A stretch of DNA of 64,000 bases from Lysinibacillus xylanilyticus (GTDB lineage: Bacteria; Bacillota; Bacilli; Bacillales_A; Planococcaceae): positions 558,001 to 622,000 of the forward strand of contig NZ_LFXJ01000005.1 of NCBI RefSeq assembly GCF_001183605.1, written 5' to 3'. The translations under genes were made by a program, and so were the position numbers. Shown one piece after another: positions 33,726 to 42,284 of this stretch (position 1 is its first letter; every line of letters begins with the position of its first letter). Under the pieces are notes generated by a model that saw only the letters and a list, made by a program, of their open reading frames with translations, had not been told where the DNA came from and searched no databases.

Positions 33726-34081
33726 TCAGCTAGAAAAGTAAGTGTCATCAAGCCCAGAAAATATTCTGGGTTTTTTCTTCGTTCCTATAACTTTCAGGGT
33801 CTCTTCTATGACGCTAATTCACAATGAGTCGCCCAGCCTCCAACCCAATCAACATATATACATTGCATACGTATTAACAAATGATGATGAATCAAATGCA
33901 AGACATCAAACCCAATTATCATTTTATCTTCAATTATTTGTAATTAATGCGGTATAGTAAAGAGGGAGACAATTTTATTATGAAGATAACGTTCTATACT
34001 CATACGATAAATTTTCTTCAATGAATGCTCAAACTAATGATTTCATGGAGACTTAATAAATATTTGAAAGGAGAGGGGATT
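33726..34081 (+). other. Gap after the small basic gene
   Basis: A terminator lies at 33753-33776. A 14-codon frame at about 33980-34024 (GAGGGAG before ATG) sits just before the GNAT gene and could be a leader peptide; nothing else is seen. A 71-codon frame at 33742 lacks a ribosome site. Confidence 0.35.
33753..33776 (+). terminator. Intrinsic terminator
   Basis: CCCAGAA pairs with TTCTGGG and is followed by TTTTTT. Confidence 0.85.
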
Positions 34082-34606
34082 TTGACAGAAAAAATCAAAA
34101 TTAGAGTTGCTAATGAAGAGGATGCTGGAGCTTTGTTGGAAATTCAGCAAGAAGTTTTAGTAGAAGAAGATTATTTAATCACTACAATAGATGAATTTCA
34201 GAGAACGATTGATGAGCAAAGAGAATGGATACAAGCGAAATTAGCAAATGAACGAGAAACAATTTTTATCGCACAATATCGAGGGAAAATAGTTGGCTGG
34301 CTTGTATTTCAATCGCCACAAAGAAAACGATTAGCACATACAGGTACCTTTGGCATGATGGTGCTTAATGAATATCGTGGTCTAGGTATTGGCAAACTCT
34401 TAATTGAAAAGCTACTAGAATGGGCAGAGCATAATCCTTATATTGAAAAGATTAGTCTTGGCGTATTTTCAACAAACGAAAGGGCTATTGCGCTCTATAA
34501 AAAAATGGGATTTGTTGAAGAAGGAAGAAAAATCAAAGAAATAAAGCTACATGACAATGAATATATAGATGACGTTTTAATGTATAAGATGGTAGTAAAA
34601 ATTTGA
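34082..34606 (+). CDS. GNAT N-acetyltransferase
   Basis: The start is TTG 34082 with AAGGAGAGGGG upstream; the ATG at 34025 has no site. The 174 residues show the GNAT fold: KIRVANEEDAGALLEIQQE at the start, a GTFGMMVLNEYRGLGIGKLL acetyl-CoA loop (R/Q-x-x-GxG/A) and NERAIALYKKMGFVEEGRK at the end. It transfers acetyl from acetyl-CoA to an amine; the substrate is unknown. It is followed at 16 bp by the cupin gene. Confidence 0.88.
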   Translation: MTEKIKIRVANEEDAGALLEIQQEVLVEEDYLITTIDEFQRTIDEQREWIQAKLANERETIFIAQYRGKIVGWLVFQSPQRKRLAHTGTFGMMVLNEYRGLGIGKLLIEKLLEWAEHNPYIEKISLGVFSTNERAIALYKKMGFVEEGRKIKEIKLHDNEYIDDVLMYKMVVKI

Positions 34607-34622
34607 AAGGAAATATTTTTAC

Positions 34623-34961
34623 ATGAAAAAATATAATTTCACACAAGAATGGGCCAATCAAATTAATAACTATCAATCGATAGATGCTTTTTATACAAAA
34701 ATCATGAAAACGGTGGCGCCTGCCAATATTGGCTTTATGTATATAGAGCCTGGTGGTGTTGTTGGGATGCATGAGGCGCCTGTACCACAGTTATTTATTG
34801 TGATTCAGGGGGAAGGATGGGTTTGCGGTGAGGATCAAGAAAAAGTACTCATAAAAACTGGAGAAGGTGTTCTTTGGCAAACAGGAGAAGCGCATGAATC
34901 CGGGAGTAATTCAGGGTTAACAGCACTTGTCATCCAATCCGAGCAATTCAATCTTGCATAG
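34623..34961 (+). CDS. Cupin-domain protein
   Basis: This 112-residue protein is a single small beta-barrel: GGVVGMHEAPVPQLFIVIQG (cupin motif 1) and GVLWQTGEAHESGS (motif 2). Motif 1 has one His and motif 2 one His, so metal binding is possible but not complete. AAAGGAA precedes the ATG. It is co-transcribed with the GNAT gene. Confidence 0.8.
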   Translation: MKKYNFTQEWANQINNYQSIDAFYTKIMKTVAPANIGFMYIEPGGVVGMHEAPVPQLFIVIQGEGWVCGEDQEKVLIKTGEGVLWQTGEAHESGSNSGLTALVIQSEQFNLA

Positions 34962-34975
34962 ATTACATAAAAAAA

Positions 34976-35010
34976 TGTGTAACGGAGTAATTTATTGCTC
35001 CGTTACACTA
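34976..35010. terminator. Bidirectional terminator
   Basis: GTGTAACGGAG pairs with CTCCGTTACAC, with A/T runs on both sides. It lies between the cupin gene and the convergent GNAT pseudogene. Confidence 0.85.
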
Positions 35011-35494
35011 AGTTATATTTAAGCCAAGTCTAACTGTTTTCAATAAATGGCCATCAAATAACTCATCAAACTCCTCCAATTGCTTGAAGCCCTTCGCTTG
35101 ATAAAAGTTCATGCCAATCGTATTTTCCTTTTCTACACAAACTAAAAGTGACTTTAAATCTGGAGGCATCTTGAGCCCTTCCTGTAATAGGGCTGTACCA
35201 ATTCCTTTGCCCTGAGTTTCAGGAAGTAAATATATTGAATAAAGTTCTGCCTCACCATCTACAATATTTGAAAAATTTGCAAAGCCTACTATATGACTCT
35301 TCAAGTACAGCAACTAAAAATAGACTATTTTCTAAACGGCTCAGTAATCGATCACTACTATAAGCAGCTACTATAAAACGATCCTGAATCTCATTTGGGA
35401 TAATTCCTTCGTATGTTTGATGCCAACTCTTTTTGGCAATTTCTTGCACAAAAATGATGTCATTCTTTTGCATATGCCGTATAATTGATATCAA
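35008..35494 (-). pseudogene. GNAT acetyltransferase, single frameshift
   Basis: Two overlapping minus frames make one GNAT protein: 35494 down to about 35300 (MISIIRHMQKNDIIFVQEIA... to LFLVAVLEES), then the other frame from about 35300 to 35008 (SHIVGFANFSNI, ELYSIYLLPETQGKGIGTAL). The break is a one-base loss near 35291-35302. The acetyl-CoA loop QGKGIG is intact. It could be a recent inactivation or a sequencing error. Confidence 0.75.
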
Positions 35495-35563
35495 TACTTT
35501 TCACCTTCAATTCCATTTTTTCTATTTATTGTAACATCAAATCACGCGGAAGGGGATGACTTC

Positions 35564-35992
35564 ATGCAAGTTGTTGAAAAGGCATTTGGCTATATTACGA
35601 GAGAGCATGAGGGTCAGTTACAAGTGCTAGTATTTGAGCAAAATACAGAAGGGGCAGGAATTCAAATTCCTAAAGGCACGGTAGAGGAAGGGGAAACACC
35701 TCTAGAGGCAGTAAAACGAGAGATGTTTGAAGAAACAGGTTTATCCTATTTAGTAGTGAAGGGATTAATTGCCCAGGATTATTTTAATCATCATTCAGGG
35801 TTATTACAAAAACGCTATTTTTATCATTTAACGACAAATGAAAATCGAGATTCATGGATGCATTGTCCGACAGGTGTAAACGAGACAGGCTTAGAATTTT
35901 CATTTTACTGGATAACAGATGAACAAGAAGTAACTTTGGCAAAGGGACATGGAGATTATTTATATCGGGTGCTAGCTCGTGTTAACAACTGA
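35564..35992 (+). CDS. NUDIX hydrolase
   Basis: This 142-residue protein has a full Nudix box, GTVEEGETPLEAVKREMFEE, ending in TGL (GX5EX7REUXEEXGU), at about residues 42-64. It cleaves a nucleoside diphosphate linked to another group; the exact substrate is not readable. GGAAGGGGATG precedes the ATG. It is a single gene with a terminator downstream. Confidence 0.9.
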   Translation: MQVVEKAFGYITREHEGQLQVLVFEQNTEGAGIQIPKGTVEEGETPLEAVKREMFEETGLSYLVVKGLIAQDYFNHHSGLLQKRYFYHLTTNENRDSWMHCPTGVNETGLEFSFYWITDEQEVTLAKGHGDYLYRVLARVNN

Positions 35993-36026
35993 TTGTTAAA
36001 CATTTATAAATTGCATATATAAAACA

Positions 36027-36062
36027 AAACCGCGTTCCAATAATTTGGAGACGCGGTTATTT
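36027..36062. terminator. Bidirectional terminator
   Basis: AACCGCGT...ACGCGGTT form the stem with A- and T-runs. It is shared by the NUDIX gene and the convergent metC. Confidence 0.8.
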
Positions 36063-36064
36063 CA

Positions 36065-37231
36065 TTATATAGCTTTTACAGCAATCGCTTCTAATGCTTG
36101 AGCGAAATCGGCGATCAAATCGTCAACATGTTCTAGTCCTACTGAGAAACGTAAAAGTCCATCAGTAATACCTCGTTTTGCTCGTTCCTCAGGCTCCATT
36201 GCTGCATGACTCATTTTTGCAGGGTAGGATAAAATCGATTCAACGCCACCAAGAGAGACAGCGAAAACAGGAATTTTCATAGCTTCTACTAGTGCTTTTG
36301 CAGCTTCGTAGCTTGGTAAACGGAAGGATAGTACTGCTCCTGCATTCGTGGACTGACTATGATGAATCTCATAACCAGGGTGTGATGCAAGCCCCGGATA
36401 GTATACTTGCTCGACAAGGGAACTTGCGTCTAAAAACTCAGCAATTTTTTGTGCCGATTCTGCAGAACGACTAAAACGCACATCTGTTGTTTTAATATTT
36501 TGCAATAAAGTAAAGCAGTCCTGTACACCTAATATATTGCCAAATGAATTTTGGATAAAGTACAGATCCTGACCAAGTTTTTCGTCAGCTGTTACTGTCA
36601 ATCCCGCGATAATATCAGAATGACCAGATAAAAATTTTGTAGCACTATGAATAACAACATCTACACCTAGCTCAAGTGGACGTTGGTGTAAAGGTGTCAT
36701 AAACGTATTGTCTAAAAATGTTAAGCAATTATACTGCTTGGCAAGTGCTACTACTCCGCGAATATCTGTGATGCCAAGTGTTGGATTTGACGGTGTTTCC
36801 ATATAGAGTAGCTTTGTAGCCGGTGTAATGGCTGCTTCTACTGCCGCTAAATCTGTGAAGTCAACGAAAGTATGGGAAATACCGAAGCGTGGTAAAACCT
36901 TGGAGACGAAGCGGTATGTTCCTCCATAAACATCCTCAGTAATGACAATATGATCACCCTGAGATAATAGCATTAACGCTGCAGATACAGCTGCAATACC
37001 AGAAGAAAATGCATGAGCTCGTACTCCGCCTTCAAGCTCTGCTACTGCTTTTTCTAATGCATCCCGCGTAGGGTTTCCTGAACGTGCATAATCATATTCG
37101 CCGAATTCATCGATACTCTCCTGATGGAAAGTAGATGATAAATACATAGGCACATTGACTGCACCTTTTTTATTTTCATAGCCGTCACGGGCACCTGCGT
37201 GAATAAGGCTTGTTTCAATATGCTGCTTCAT
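36065..37231 (-). CDS. metC: Cystathionine beta-lyase
   Basis: This 388-residue PLP enzyme of the Cys/Met family has PLP lysine in SATKFLSGHSD, phosphate-binding SSGIAAVSAAL and the C-terminal FAVSLGGVESILSYPAKMSH block. It matches B. subtilis MetC (YjcJ) over its length. It makes homocysteine from cystathionine. Its start overlaps the end of metI by 17 bp, the B. subtilis gene order, so the two steps from O-acylhomoserine to homocysteine are coupled. Confidence 0.88.
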   Translation of the reverse strand: MKQHIETSLIHAGARDGYENKKGAVNVPMYLSSTFHQESIDEFGEYDYARSGNPTRDALEKAVAELEGGVRAHAFSSGIAAVSAALMLLSQGDHIVITEDVYGGTYRFVSKVLPRFGISHTFVDFTDLAAVEAAITPATKLLYMETPSNPTLGITDIRGVVALAKQYNCLTFLDNTFMTPLHQRPLELGVDVVIHSATKFLSGHSDIIAGLTVTADEKLGQDLYFIQNSFGNILGVQDCFTLLQNIKTTDVRFSRSAESAQKIAEFLDASSLVEQVYYPGLASHPGYEIHHSQSTNAGAVLSFRLPSYEAAKALVEAMKIPVFAVSLGGVESILSYPAKMSHAAMEPEERAKRGITDGLLRFSVGLEHVDDLIADFAQALEAIAVKAI

Positions 37232-38348
37232 TTTTAACCTCTTTTCTAAGGATATCGAATACTTGTTTTAAATCCGCAATTAAATCTTCAGCCTCTTCAA
37301 CTCCAACAGAAAAGCGTAGTAATCTGTCACAAACACCACGTTCAATACGCTCCTCATAAGGCATGTCTGCATGTGTTTGAGTGGCAGGATACGTAATAAA
37401 GCTTTCAACACCACCAAGGCTTTCAGCAAAAATAATTAGCTTCAAGTTTCGAAGGAATGGGTCAATCCACTCAGCCTTTTCCAATCGGAATGAAAGCATG
37501 CCACCTTTTCCCGTGTATAGCACATCTGACACAAGATCTTCTTCCTCTAAAAATGCGGCAATTGCTTTGCCATTCGCATCGTGCTGCTTTAATCGAAGAT
37601 GCATTGTTTTTAATCCGCGAATAAGTAACCAGGAATCCATCGCACCTAAAACCATACCGCTTCCATTATGAATAAAGCCAATGCGTTCTGCTAATTCAGT
37701 ACCTTTAGCTACAACTAAACCAGCTAACACATCATTGTGGCCTCCAATATATTTAGTAGCCGAATGAATAACTATGTCTGCACCTAATTCGATTGGACGT
37801 TGGAAATATGGTGTATAGAAAGTATTATCGACAATTAACCATGCCCCATGCTTGTGAGCTAATTCTGCATACACTTGCAAATCAAATTCCTGCATAAGCG
37901 GATTTGTTGGTGTTTCAATGAATATAGCACGCGTATTGTCGTTGATTAATGCTTCTACCTGTTCAACTGATTCAAATTTTGAGTAGACGGGCTTAATATT
38001 ATATGTTTCTTCAAAGAAATTAAAAAGTCGATATGTACCACCATATAAATCATCAGGCACCACTAATTCATCGCCAGGCTTAAATAATGATAGAACTAAT
38101 TGAATAGCGGCCATCCCAGAGCTACAGGCAAATCCTGCATCTCCGCCCTCTAAATCAGCAATACCTGCTTCTAATAGTGCACGAGTTGGATTTTTTGTAC
38201 GTGTATAATCAAAACCAGTGGATTCACCGATACCTGTATGTTTGTAAGCTGTCGATAAATGGATTGGTGGGCTGACAGCACCTGTTCTCGGATCACTTAA
38301 ATTCCCAAGTTGTACAAGTTTTGTTTCAATACTTCTGCTGTTTGTCAT
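37215..38348 (-). CDS. metI: Cystathionine gamma-synthase / O-acetylhomoserine thiolyase
   Basis: I start at ATG 38348 (MTNSRSIETKLVQLGN; 377 residues, the usual MetI length); the longer frame only adds antisense-like sequence. PLP lysine lies in SATKYIGGHND; other blocks are TRTKNPTRALLEAGIADLEG, SSGMAAIQLVLSLF and ESLGGVESFITYPATQTHAD. It joins cysteine or sulfide to an O-acyl homoserine. In B. subtilis an S-box riboswitch precedes metI; here a divergent reading frame starts only about 85 bp away, and no S-box is seen. Confidence 0.88.
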   Translation of the reverse strand: MTNSRSIETKLVQLGNLSDPRTGAVSPPIHLSTAYKHTGIGESTGFDYTRTKNPTRALLEAGIADLEGGDAGFACSSGMAAIQLVLSLFKPGDELVVPDDLYGGTYRLFNFFEETYNIKPVYSKFESVEQVEALINDNTRAIFIETPTNPLMQEFDLQVYAELAHKHGAWLIVDNTFYTPYFQRPIELGADIVIHSATKYIGGHNDVLAGLVVAKGTELAERIGFIHNGSGMVLGAMDSWLLIRGLKTMHLRLKQHDANGKAIAAFLEEEDLVSDVLYTGKGGMLSFRLEKAEWIDPFLRNLKLIIFAESLGGVESFITYPATQTHADMPYEERIERGVCDRLLRFSVGVEEAEDLIADLKQVFDILRKEVKNEAAY

Positions 38349-38435
38349 GTCGTCACTCTTTTCTTCATCATAATAAATGGGGGATCTATTAGACCTTCTT
38401 TTCCCCATATTCAAAATAATTGTTTCCAATTTAAC

Positions 38436-38540
38436 ATGTATAATAAAGAAGAACAAGATAATTTCAGAAAATTAGCTAGATTATTTATATTAAATCATCT
38501 AGGTATAGTAGGAGATAAGGAAGGGAAGAAAAGTAAATGA
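38436..38540 (+). CDS. Small ORF coupled to the SDR gene
   Basis: This 34-residue basic peptide (MYNKEEQDNFRKLARLFILN) has a stop that overlaps the next ATG as ATGA. It lacks a clear ribosome site. It may be a leader peptide or a real small protein, starting in the metI upstream region. Confidence 0.35.
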   Translation: MYNKEEQDNFRKLARLFILNHLGIVGDKEGKKSK

Positions 38541-39085
38541 AGCATTGGTTAGTAATAGGTGGAACTGGAATGCTAAAGGATGTTTCTGTATGGCTTATAA
38601 ATGAAGGTAATCATGTAACCGTTATCGGGAAACAACAAAAGAAAATGCGAAATTTGATAAATGAAGCTAAAAATGCTTCAAAATTGACGCCATTATTAGT
38701 TGATTATACGAATTATAATAACTTGAAAACGGCATTAATAAAGTCTCAAGAAACTCATGGGTCGTTTGATTGTATTATTGCTTGGATTCATGGCTCTGAT
38801 ACAAGAATTTGGGAGTCACTTTTTCAAGCAGTTTCTAACACAAAAAATGTGATTTTATACCATATAAAAGGAAGTAGCTCTTATTTAAATAATGACAGTA
38901 CAAAAAGTTATATCCCTTCAAATATAATTTATCGAGAGGTGAAACTTGGTTTTATCATAGAAGACAACAACACTTCGAGATGGCTAACAAATAGTGAAAT
39001 TGCACAAGGAACTATTGATGCAATAAAACAAGAAATACCGGAAAAACAAGTAGGTGCTTTTGAGCCATGGAATTTGCGCCCTTAA
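38537..39085 (+). CDS. Short-chain dehydrogenase-like protein
   Basis: This 182-residue protein has a Rossmann N-terminus WLVIGGTGMLKDVSVWLINEG (GGTGM nucleotide-binding motif), then VTVIGKQQKKM and LVDYTNY. The catalytic YxxxK is not seen, so it belongs to the short atypical SDR group. AAGGAAGGG precedes the ATG. Function unknown. Confidence 0.75.
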   Translation: MKHWLVIGGTGMLKDVSVWLINEGNHVTVIGKQQKKMRNLINEAKNASKLTPLLVDYTNYNNLKTALIKSQETHGSFDCIIAWIHGSDTRIWESLFQAVSNTKNVILYHIKGSSSYLNNDSTKSYIPSNIIYREVKLGFIIEDNNTSRWLTNSEIAQGTIDAIKQEIPEKQVGAFEPWNLRP

Positions 39086-39087
39086 AC

Positions 39088-39143
39088 AAAAAAAGAATCA
39101 GCCTATTACCTCGGAAGTCGAGGAAATTAGACAGATTCTTTTT
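39088..39143. terminator. Bidirectional terminator
   Basis: AAAAAAAGAATC...GATTCTTTTT enclose a smaller CCTCG...CGAGG hairpin. It lies between the SDR gene and the convergent mscL. Confidence 0.8.
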
Positions 39144-39151
39144 CACTTAAT

Positions 39152-39541
39152 TTAAGCTTGTTCTTTTTTTAATAAATCTCGAATTTCTTTTAGAAGCTCT
39201 TCTTTAGCATCCAATTCTGGTGCTGGTTTTTCCACAACAGCCTCTTCTTTTTTACGAGAAAGCTTAGTCATAAGTCGTAATGCCATGAAAATTGCAAATG
39301 CGATTATTAAAAAGTCAAGAATTGACTGTAAAAATACGCCTAACTTTACTTGAGCGTCACCTGAGCCATATCTAAAGCTTTCTGTTAAATCAATACCACC
39401 AGTTAAGATACCGACTAATGGCATGATGATATTTTCAACTAAGGAGGTAACAATTTTACCGAAAGCACCACCAATAACTACTGCTACTGCTAGATCGACA
39501 ATATTGCCTTTCATAGCAAATTCTTTAAAGTCTTTCCACAA
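39152..39541 (-). CDS. mscL: Large-conductance mechanosensitive channel
   Basis: This 129-residue protein has the MscL pattern: [23 protein letters not shown] (N-terminal helix and pore TM1 with Gly/Ala face), EXIIMPLVG loop, second [18 protein letters not shown] and a charged C-terminal helix bundle ([13 protein letters not shown]). It opens under membrane tension to release solutes during osmotic downshock. AGGAGG precedes the start. Confidence 0.95.
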   Translation of the reverse strand: MWKDFKEFAMKGNIVDLAVAVVIGGAFGKIVTSLVENIIMPLVGILTGGIDLTESFRYGSGDAQVKLGVFLQSILDFLIIAFAIFMALRLMTKLSRKKEEAVVEKPAPELDAKEELLKEIRDLLKKEQA

Positions 39542-39708
39542 AACAAATTCCTCCTATTATTATCCATATAAAATAATCGAATTCTATTTTACTATATTTT
39601 TCCCTTCCTTTTCAACTATTAAAGTAGTGGTAATTATATACTGAAAAGTCTGCTACAAATCGAAAATTTTGGTAATATAGAAATAGAATAAATGATTAGG
39701 TGTGACAT

Positions 39709-40404
39709 ATGGAGAAAAAAAAGAAGAAAAAACCGATGCTATCGCCTTCCGCTCAATTAGGCGTGATAGCTTTATTAATACCAATAGCGATAACTGTTTG
39801 TGTTTTCGCTTTTTTTGCATGGAAGGAACTACAAACATTACCTATATTTGAAAAGTTAGCGCGGGAAAAAGAACTAGAAGAAATTCAACAAAATTTCGAT
39901 ATGAAAATTCCTGAGCAATATATTCCTATCTATGTAGCAGCAGAAGAGAAATACGGCGTACCTTGGACTTTACTTGCCGCTCATCATCGAATTGAAACAC
40001 GATTTTCCTCAATGAAATCGCTCGTTTCACCAGTTGGAGCAGAAGGGCATCTGCAATTTATGCCATGTACGTTTGTAGGCTGGAAACATCCTTCCTGCTC
40101 GGGGTTAGGAAAAGGGGATATATCGAAGACTGAACTAATGAATCCAACAGCCATTAAAAAATATGGTGGTTATGGCGTAGATGCTAATGGAGATGGCATA
40201 GCAGATCCTTATGATATTGAGGACGCTATATTTAGTGCCGCGAATTATTTATCGGAAAATGGTGCAGCAGATGGTCATATAAAACAAGCTGTGTTTAAGT
40301 ACAATCACAGTGATGAATATGTGGAAAAGGTGTTACATTATTTCAATTTGTATAATGACTATCATGATGAACTAAAGGAAGCAATCGTTTATAAAGAAAA
40401 GTAA
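39709..40404 (+). CDS. Lytic transglycosylase-like enzyme
   Basis: This 231-residue protein has an N-terminal basic stretch (EKKKKKKPM) and one TM helix (about 19-42), then an extracellular goose-lysozyme/SLT fold: PWTLLAAHHRIETRF with the catalytic Glu, SPVGAEGHLQFMPCTFVGW, DIEDAIFSAANYLSENGAA and VFKYNHSDEYVEKVL. It cleaves peptidoglycan glycan strands. It is anchored by the single TM segment. It resembles the YrvJ/CwlT-type enzymes of bacilli. Confidence 0.88.
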   Translation: MEKKKKKKPMLSPSAQLGVIALLIPIAITVCVFAFFAWKELQTLPIFEKLAREKELEEIQQNFDMKIPEQYIPIYVAAEEKYGVPWTLLAAHHRIETRFSSMKSLVSPVGAEGHLQFMPCTFVGWKHPSCSGLGKGDISKTELMNPTAIKKYGGYGVDANGDGIADPYDIEDAIFSAANYLSENGAADGHIKQAVFKYNHSDEYVEKVLHYFNLYNDYHDELKEAIVYKEK

Positions 40405-40458
40405 AATACCATCAAAAAAGATGGCTCTTTAATAAAATATTGTAATTTGGCAAAACGT

Positions 40459-40757
40459 GGGGTTGATTTCCATTCCAACTTGGCGCTTTGTAGCTGTCGC
40501 TTTGCTTTCGCTTTTGCACAGAGCAAAGCTTCCTGGGGGCGTCCGATGAGCCGCTTGGGCCAACAGGTGTTTTTTGCGCGAAAGTGAAGTCTAACGTAGC
40601 GGCAGCAAAAGGGGTTCATTCTGTGCGAAAGCGTAGTGCAACGAAGCGACATCACGAGGTTGGTCACGAAGGCGTTATCACAGAACATGATGGTTTTAAC
40701 CTTCGTTCCTCTATTGCTAATCCCCAAGAAGTCGCCCTGTCTCCACTCCGATCAACC
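40459..40757. repeat. Interspersed repeat-like element, about 300 bp
   Basis: It is GC-richer than its neighbours, with terminal inverted GGTTGAT...ATCAACC and internal GCGAAAG/AGCAAAGC motifs. It resembles the intergenic repeats common in this group of bacteria. It encodes no credible protein. Confidence 0.45.
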
Positions 40758-40898
40758 AAATCTCCCGGTATGTAATTTAAATGATTTGTTGTTGTAAAAA
40801 GGAAATTCGAATGGATATTTACATGCGAAAGGGACTCGACAAACTCATGTAAAACGTTGCCACATCAAAATATTTCCTTGATCATTTTATATTTCAAA

Positions 40899-40947
40899 AA
40901 TATGTAATAAAGAGCCATCAAAATGATGATGGCTCTTTATTACATAT
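40899..40947 (-). terminator. Strong terminator of the GlsB-type gene
   Basis: A 22-base stem AATATGTAATAAAGAGCCAT.. pairs with its mirror across AAAT; T-runs lie on both sides. Confidence 0.85.
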
Positions 40948-41205
40948 TTAGGTTGCTTTACGCATACTCTTTAAAATAATGCTTACAATGAAGATCAGCA
41001 CTACAGCACCTATTAATGCTGGGAATACGTAAAAGTTACTAACTCGCCAACCCCAGTTGCCAAGAATCATACTACCGATCCAAGAACCGATAACCCCAGC
41101 AACAATATTTCCGATTATGCCGCCAGGTACATCTTTACCTAAAATTACGCCAGCTAACCAACCTAATATCCCGCCAATGATTAAATACCAAATGAAGCTA
41201 ATCAT
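40948..41205 (-). CDS. GlsB/YeaQ/YmgE-family stress membrane protein
   Basis: This protein has 85 residues from ATG 41205 (MISFIWYLIIGGILGWLAGV); the ATG three codons earlier directly abuts the ribosome site AAGGAG. Three TM helices are seen, with the family's Gly-rich pattern GGIIGNIVAGVIGSWIG. Members are small transglycosylase-associated or stress-induced membrane proteins; the exact role is unknown. Confidence 0.9.
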   Translation of the reverse strand: MISFIWYLIIGGILGWLAGVILGKDVPGGIIGNIVAGVIGSWIGSMILGNWGWRVSNFYVFPALIGAVVLIFIVSIILKSMRKAT

Positions 41206-41320
41206 TTTTTTCATCTCCTTAAAATTAAGATATAATGGCGATTGCTTAGTTATGCCCTGAATGGAGTATATTAAACGCGTTCGTTTCTTTAGTAATTATT
41301 ACAAATTCACGATACTGTTT

Positions 41321-41869
41321 TTATGGCTTAACAACTGTTGCGCCTAATGTATGTTCAAAATGACGTAATGCCCAATCATGACCTGCAGCATCAAAACTTG
41401 CAACACCATCTGCATAAACAACCGTTGAAATGCCCAAATTATAAGCATCAACTGCTGTATGTAAAATACAAATATCAGTACAAACTCCAACTAAATGAAT
41501 TTCTTTGATACCTCGTTCATTCAATAAGATCGATAAATTGGTTCCGGCAAATGCGCTATAGCGAGTTTTATCGAGCCACAAGACTTTATCTTTGTGAAGG
41601 TTATAAATTTCGCCAACTTGCCCAAATAAATGTCGTCCGTTAGTGCCGCGAATATTATGAGGGGGAAATAGCTTTGTTTCAGGATGGAACGGATCATCTT
41701 CCTCATGTAGATCATTCGCAAAAACGACAAATTCGTTTTCAGTAATAAATTTTTGAATTAAGGATGAGATTTTTTTATCTAATGCTTGCCCGGGCTCTCC
41801 ACAAGTTAGTTTTCCATCAGAAGCAACAAAATCATACGTATAATCAATTACTAATAAAGCCTTTTTCAA
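41321..41869 (-). CDS. pncA: Nicotinamidase (isochorismatase family)
   Basis: I start at TTG 41869 (183 residues, the B. subtilis PncA length) because AGGGAG is 8 bases upstream; the longer frame adds unrelated residues. Catalytic Asp lies in ALLVIDYTYDF, Lys in LDKTRYSAFAGT and Cys in HLVGVCTDICILHTAVDAYN. Metal ligands D/H lie in FANDLHEEDDPFHPE. It converts nicotinamide to nicotinate in NAD salvage. Confidence 0.9.
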   Translation of the reverse strand: MKKALLVIDYTYDFVASDGKLTCGEPGQALDKKISSLIQKFITENEFVVFANDLHEEDDPFHPETKLFPPHNIRGTNGRHLFGQVGEIYNLHKDKVLWLDKTRYSAFAGTNLSILLNERGIKEIHLVGVCTDICILHTAVDAYNLGISTVVYADGVASFDAAGHDWALRHFEHTLGATVVKP

Positions 41870-42018
41870 CCTTTTCACTCTCCCTATAGGTATTATTTCA
41901 TTTTTATCATGCCATATTTGGGCCTGGTTGTCAGAAAAATGATCCAATTTTAATGTTACGAATAGTTTGAAAATTGATTTTTCTGAGAGTATAATGTGAA
42001 AAAAGGAGAGTGGTCTAT

Positions 42019-42126
42019 ATGAATATGACAGCTATGAAACGATTAAATCGCCAAGGATTACTTATTGCAGGTTTACATCTGCTAGTGCTACTAAATTTAG
42101 CAGCGGATTTCATATTTTCCTCGTAA
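42019..42126 (+). CDS. Small single-pass membrane protein, 35 aa
   Basis: AAAGGAGAG precedes ATG 42019. The sequence MNMTAMKRLNRQGLLIAGLH continues into a hydrophobic helix (LLVLLNLAADFIF). Basic N-terminus plus one TM. Function unknown. A terminator follows at 42174-42221. Confidence 0.55.
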   Translation: MNMTAMKRLNRQGLLIAGLHLLVLLNLAADFIFSS

Positions 42127-42173
42127 TCTCTTAAAAATATAGAAAGGTGAGTTAAATGCTTGTCTATTATTAA

Positions 42174-42221
42174 AACAACCGTGAAGGCAAATTTGATTGC
42201 ATGTCCACGGTTGTTTTTTTA
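42174..42221 (+). terminator. Intrinsic terminator
   Basis: AACAACCGTG pairs with CACGGTTGTT and is followed by TTTTTATT. Confidence 0.85.
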
Positions 42222-42284
42222 TTGTCTAAATAGAATTTTTAAAATGAATAATAAAGACAATGGCGTAAACAAAGGAGTGATGGC

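Larger units (their letters stand above)
40405..40947 (+). other. Gap with terminators and a repeat-like block
   Basis: A terminator CCATCAAAAAAGATGG plus CTCTTTA lies at 40409-40433. The block at 40459-40757 is listed as a repeat. A strong hairpin at 40899-40948 ends the minus-strand GlsB gene. Two ORFs over the block (on both strands) look like chance frames. Confidence 0.5.

Noticed and set aside
33742-33957. 71-codon frame after the small basic gene
   Set aside because: It starts before and runs through an intrinsic terminator, with no ribosome site.
38349-38435. S-box riboswitch before metI
   Set aside because: The space is too short and lacks the conserved S-box helices.
40389-40775. 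112- and 63-codon frames on both strands over the repeat block
   Set aside because: Arg/Cys-rich low-complexity translation of a GC-rich repeat; no ribosome site.
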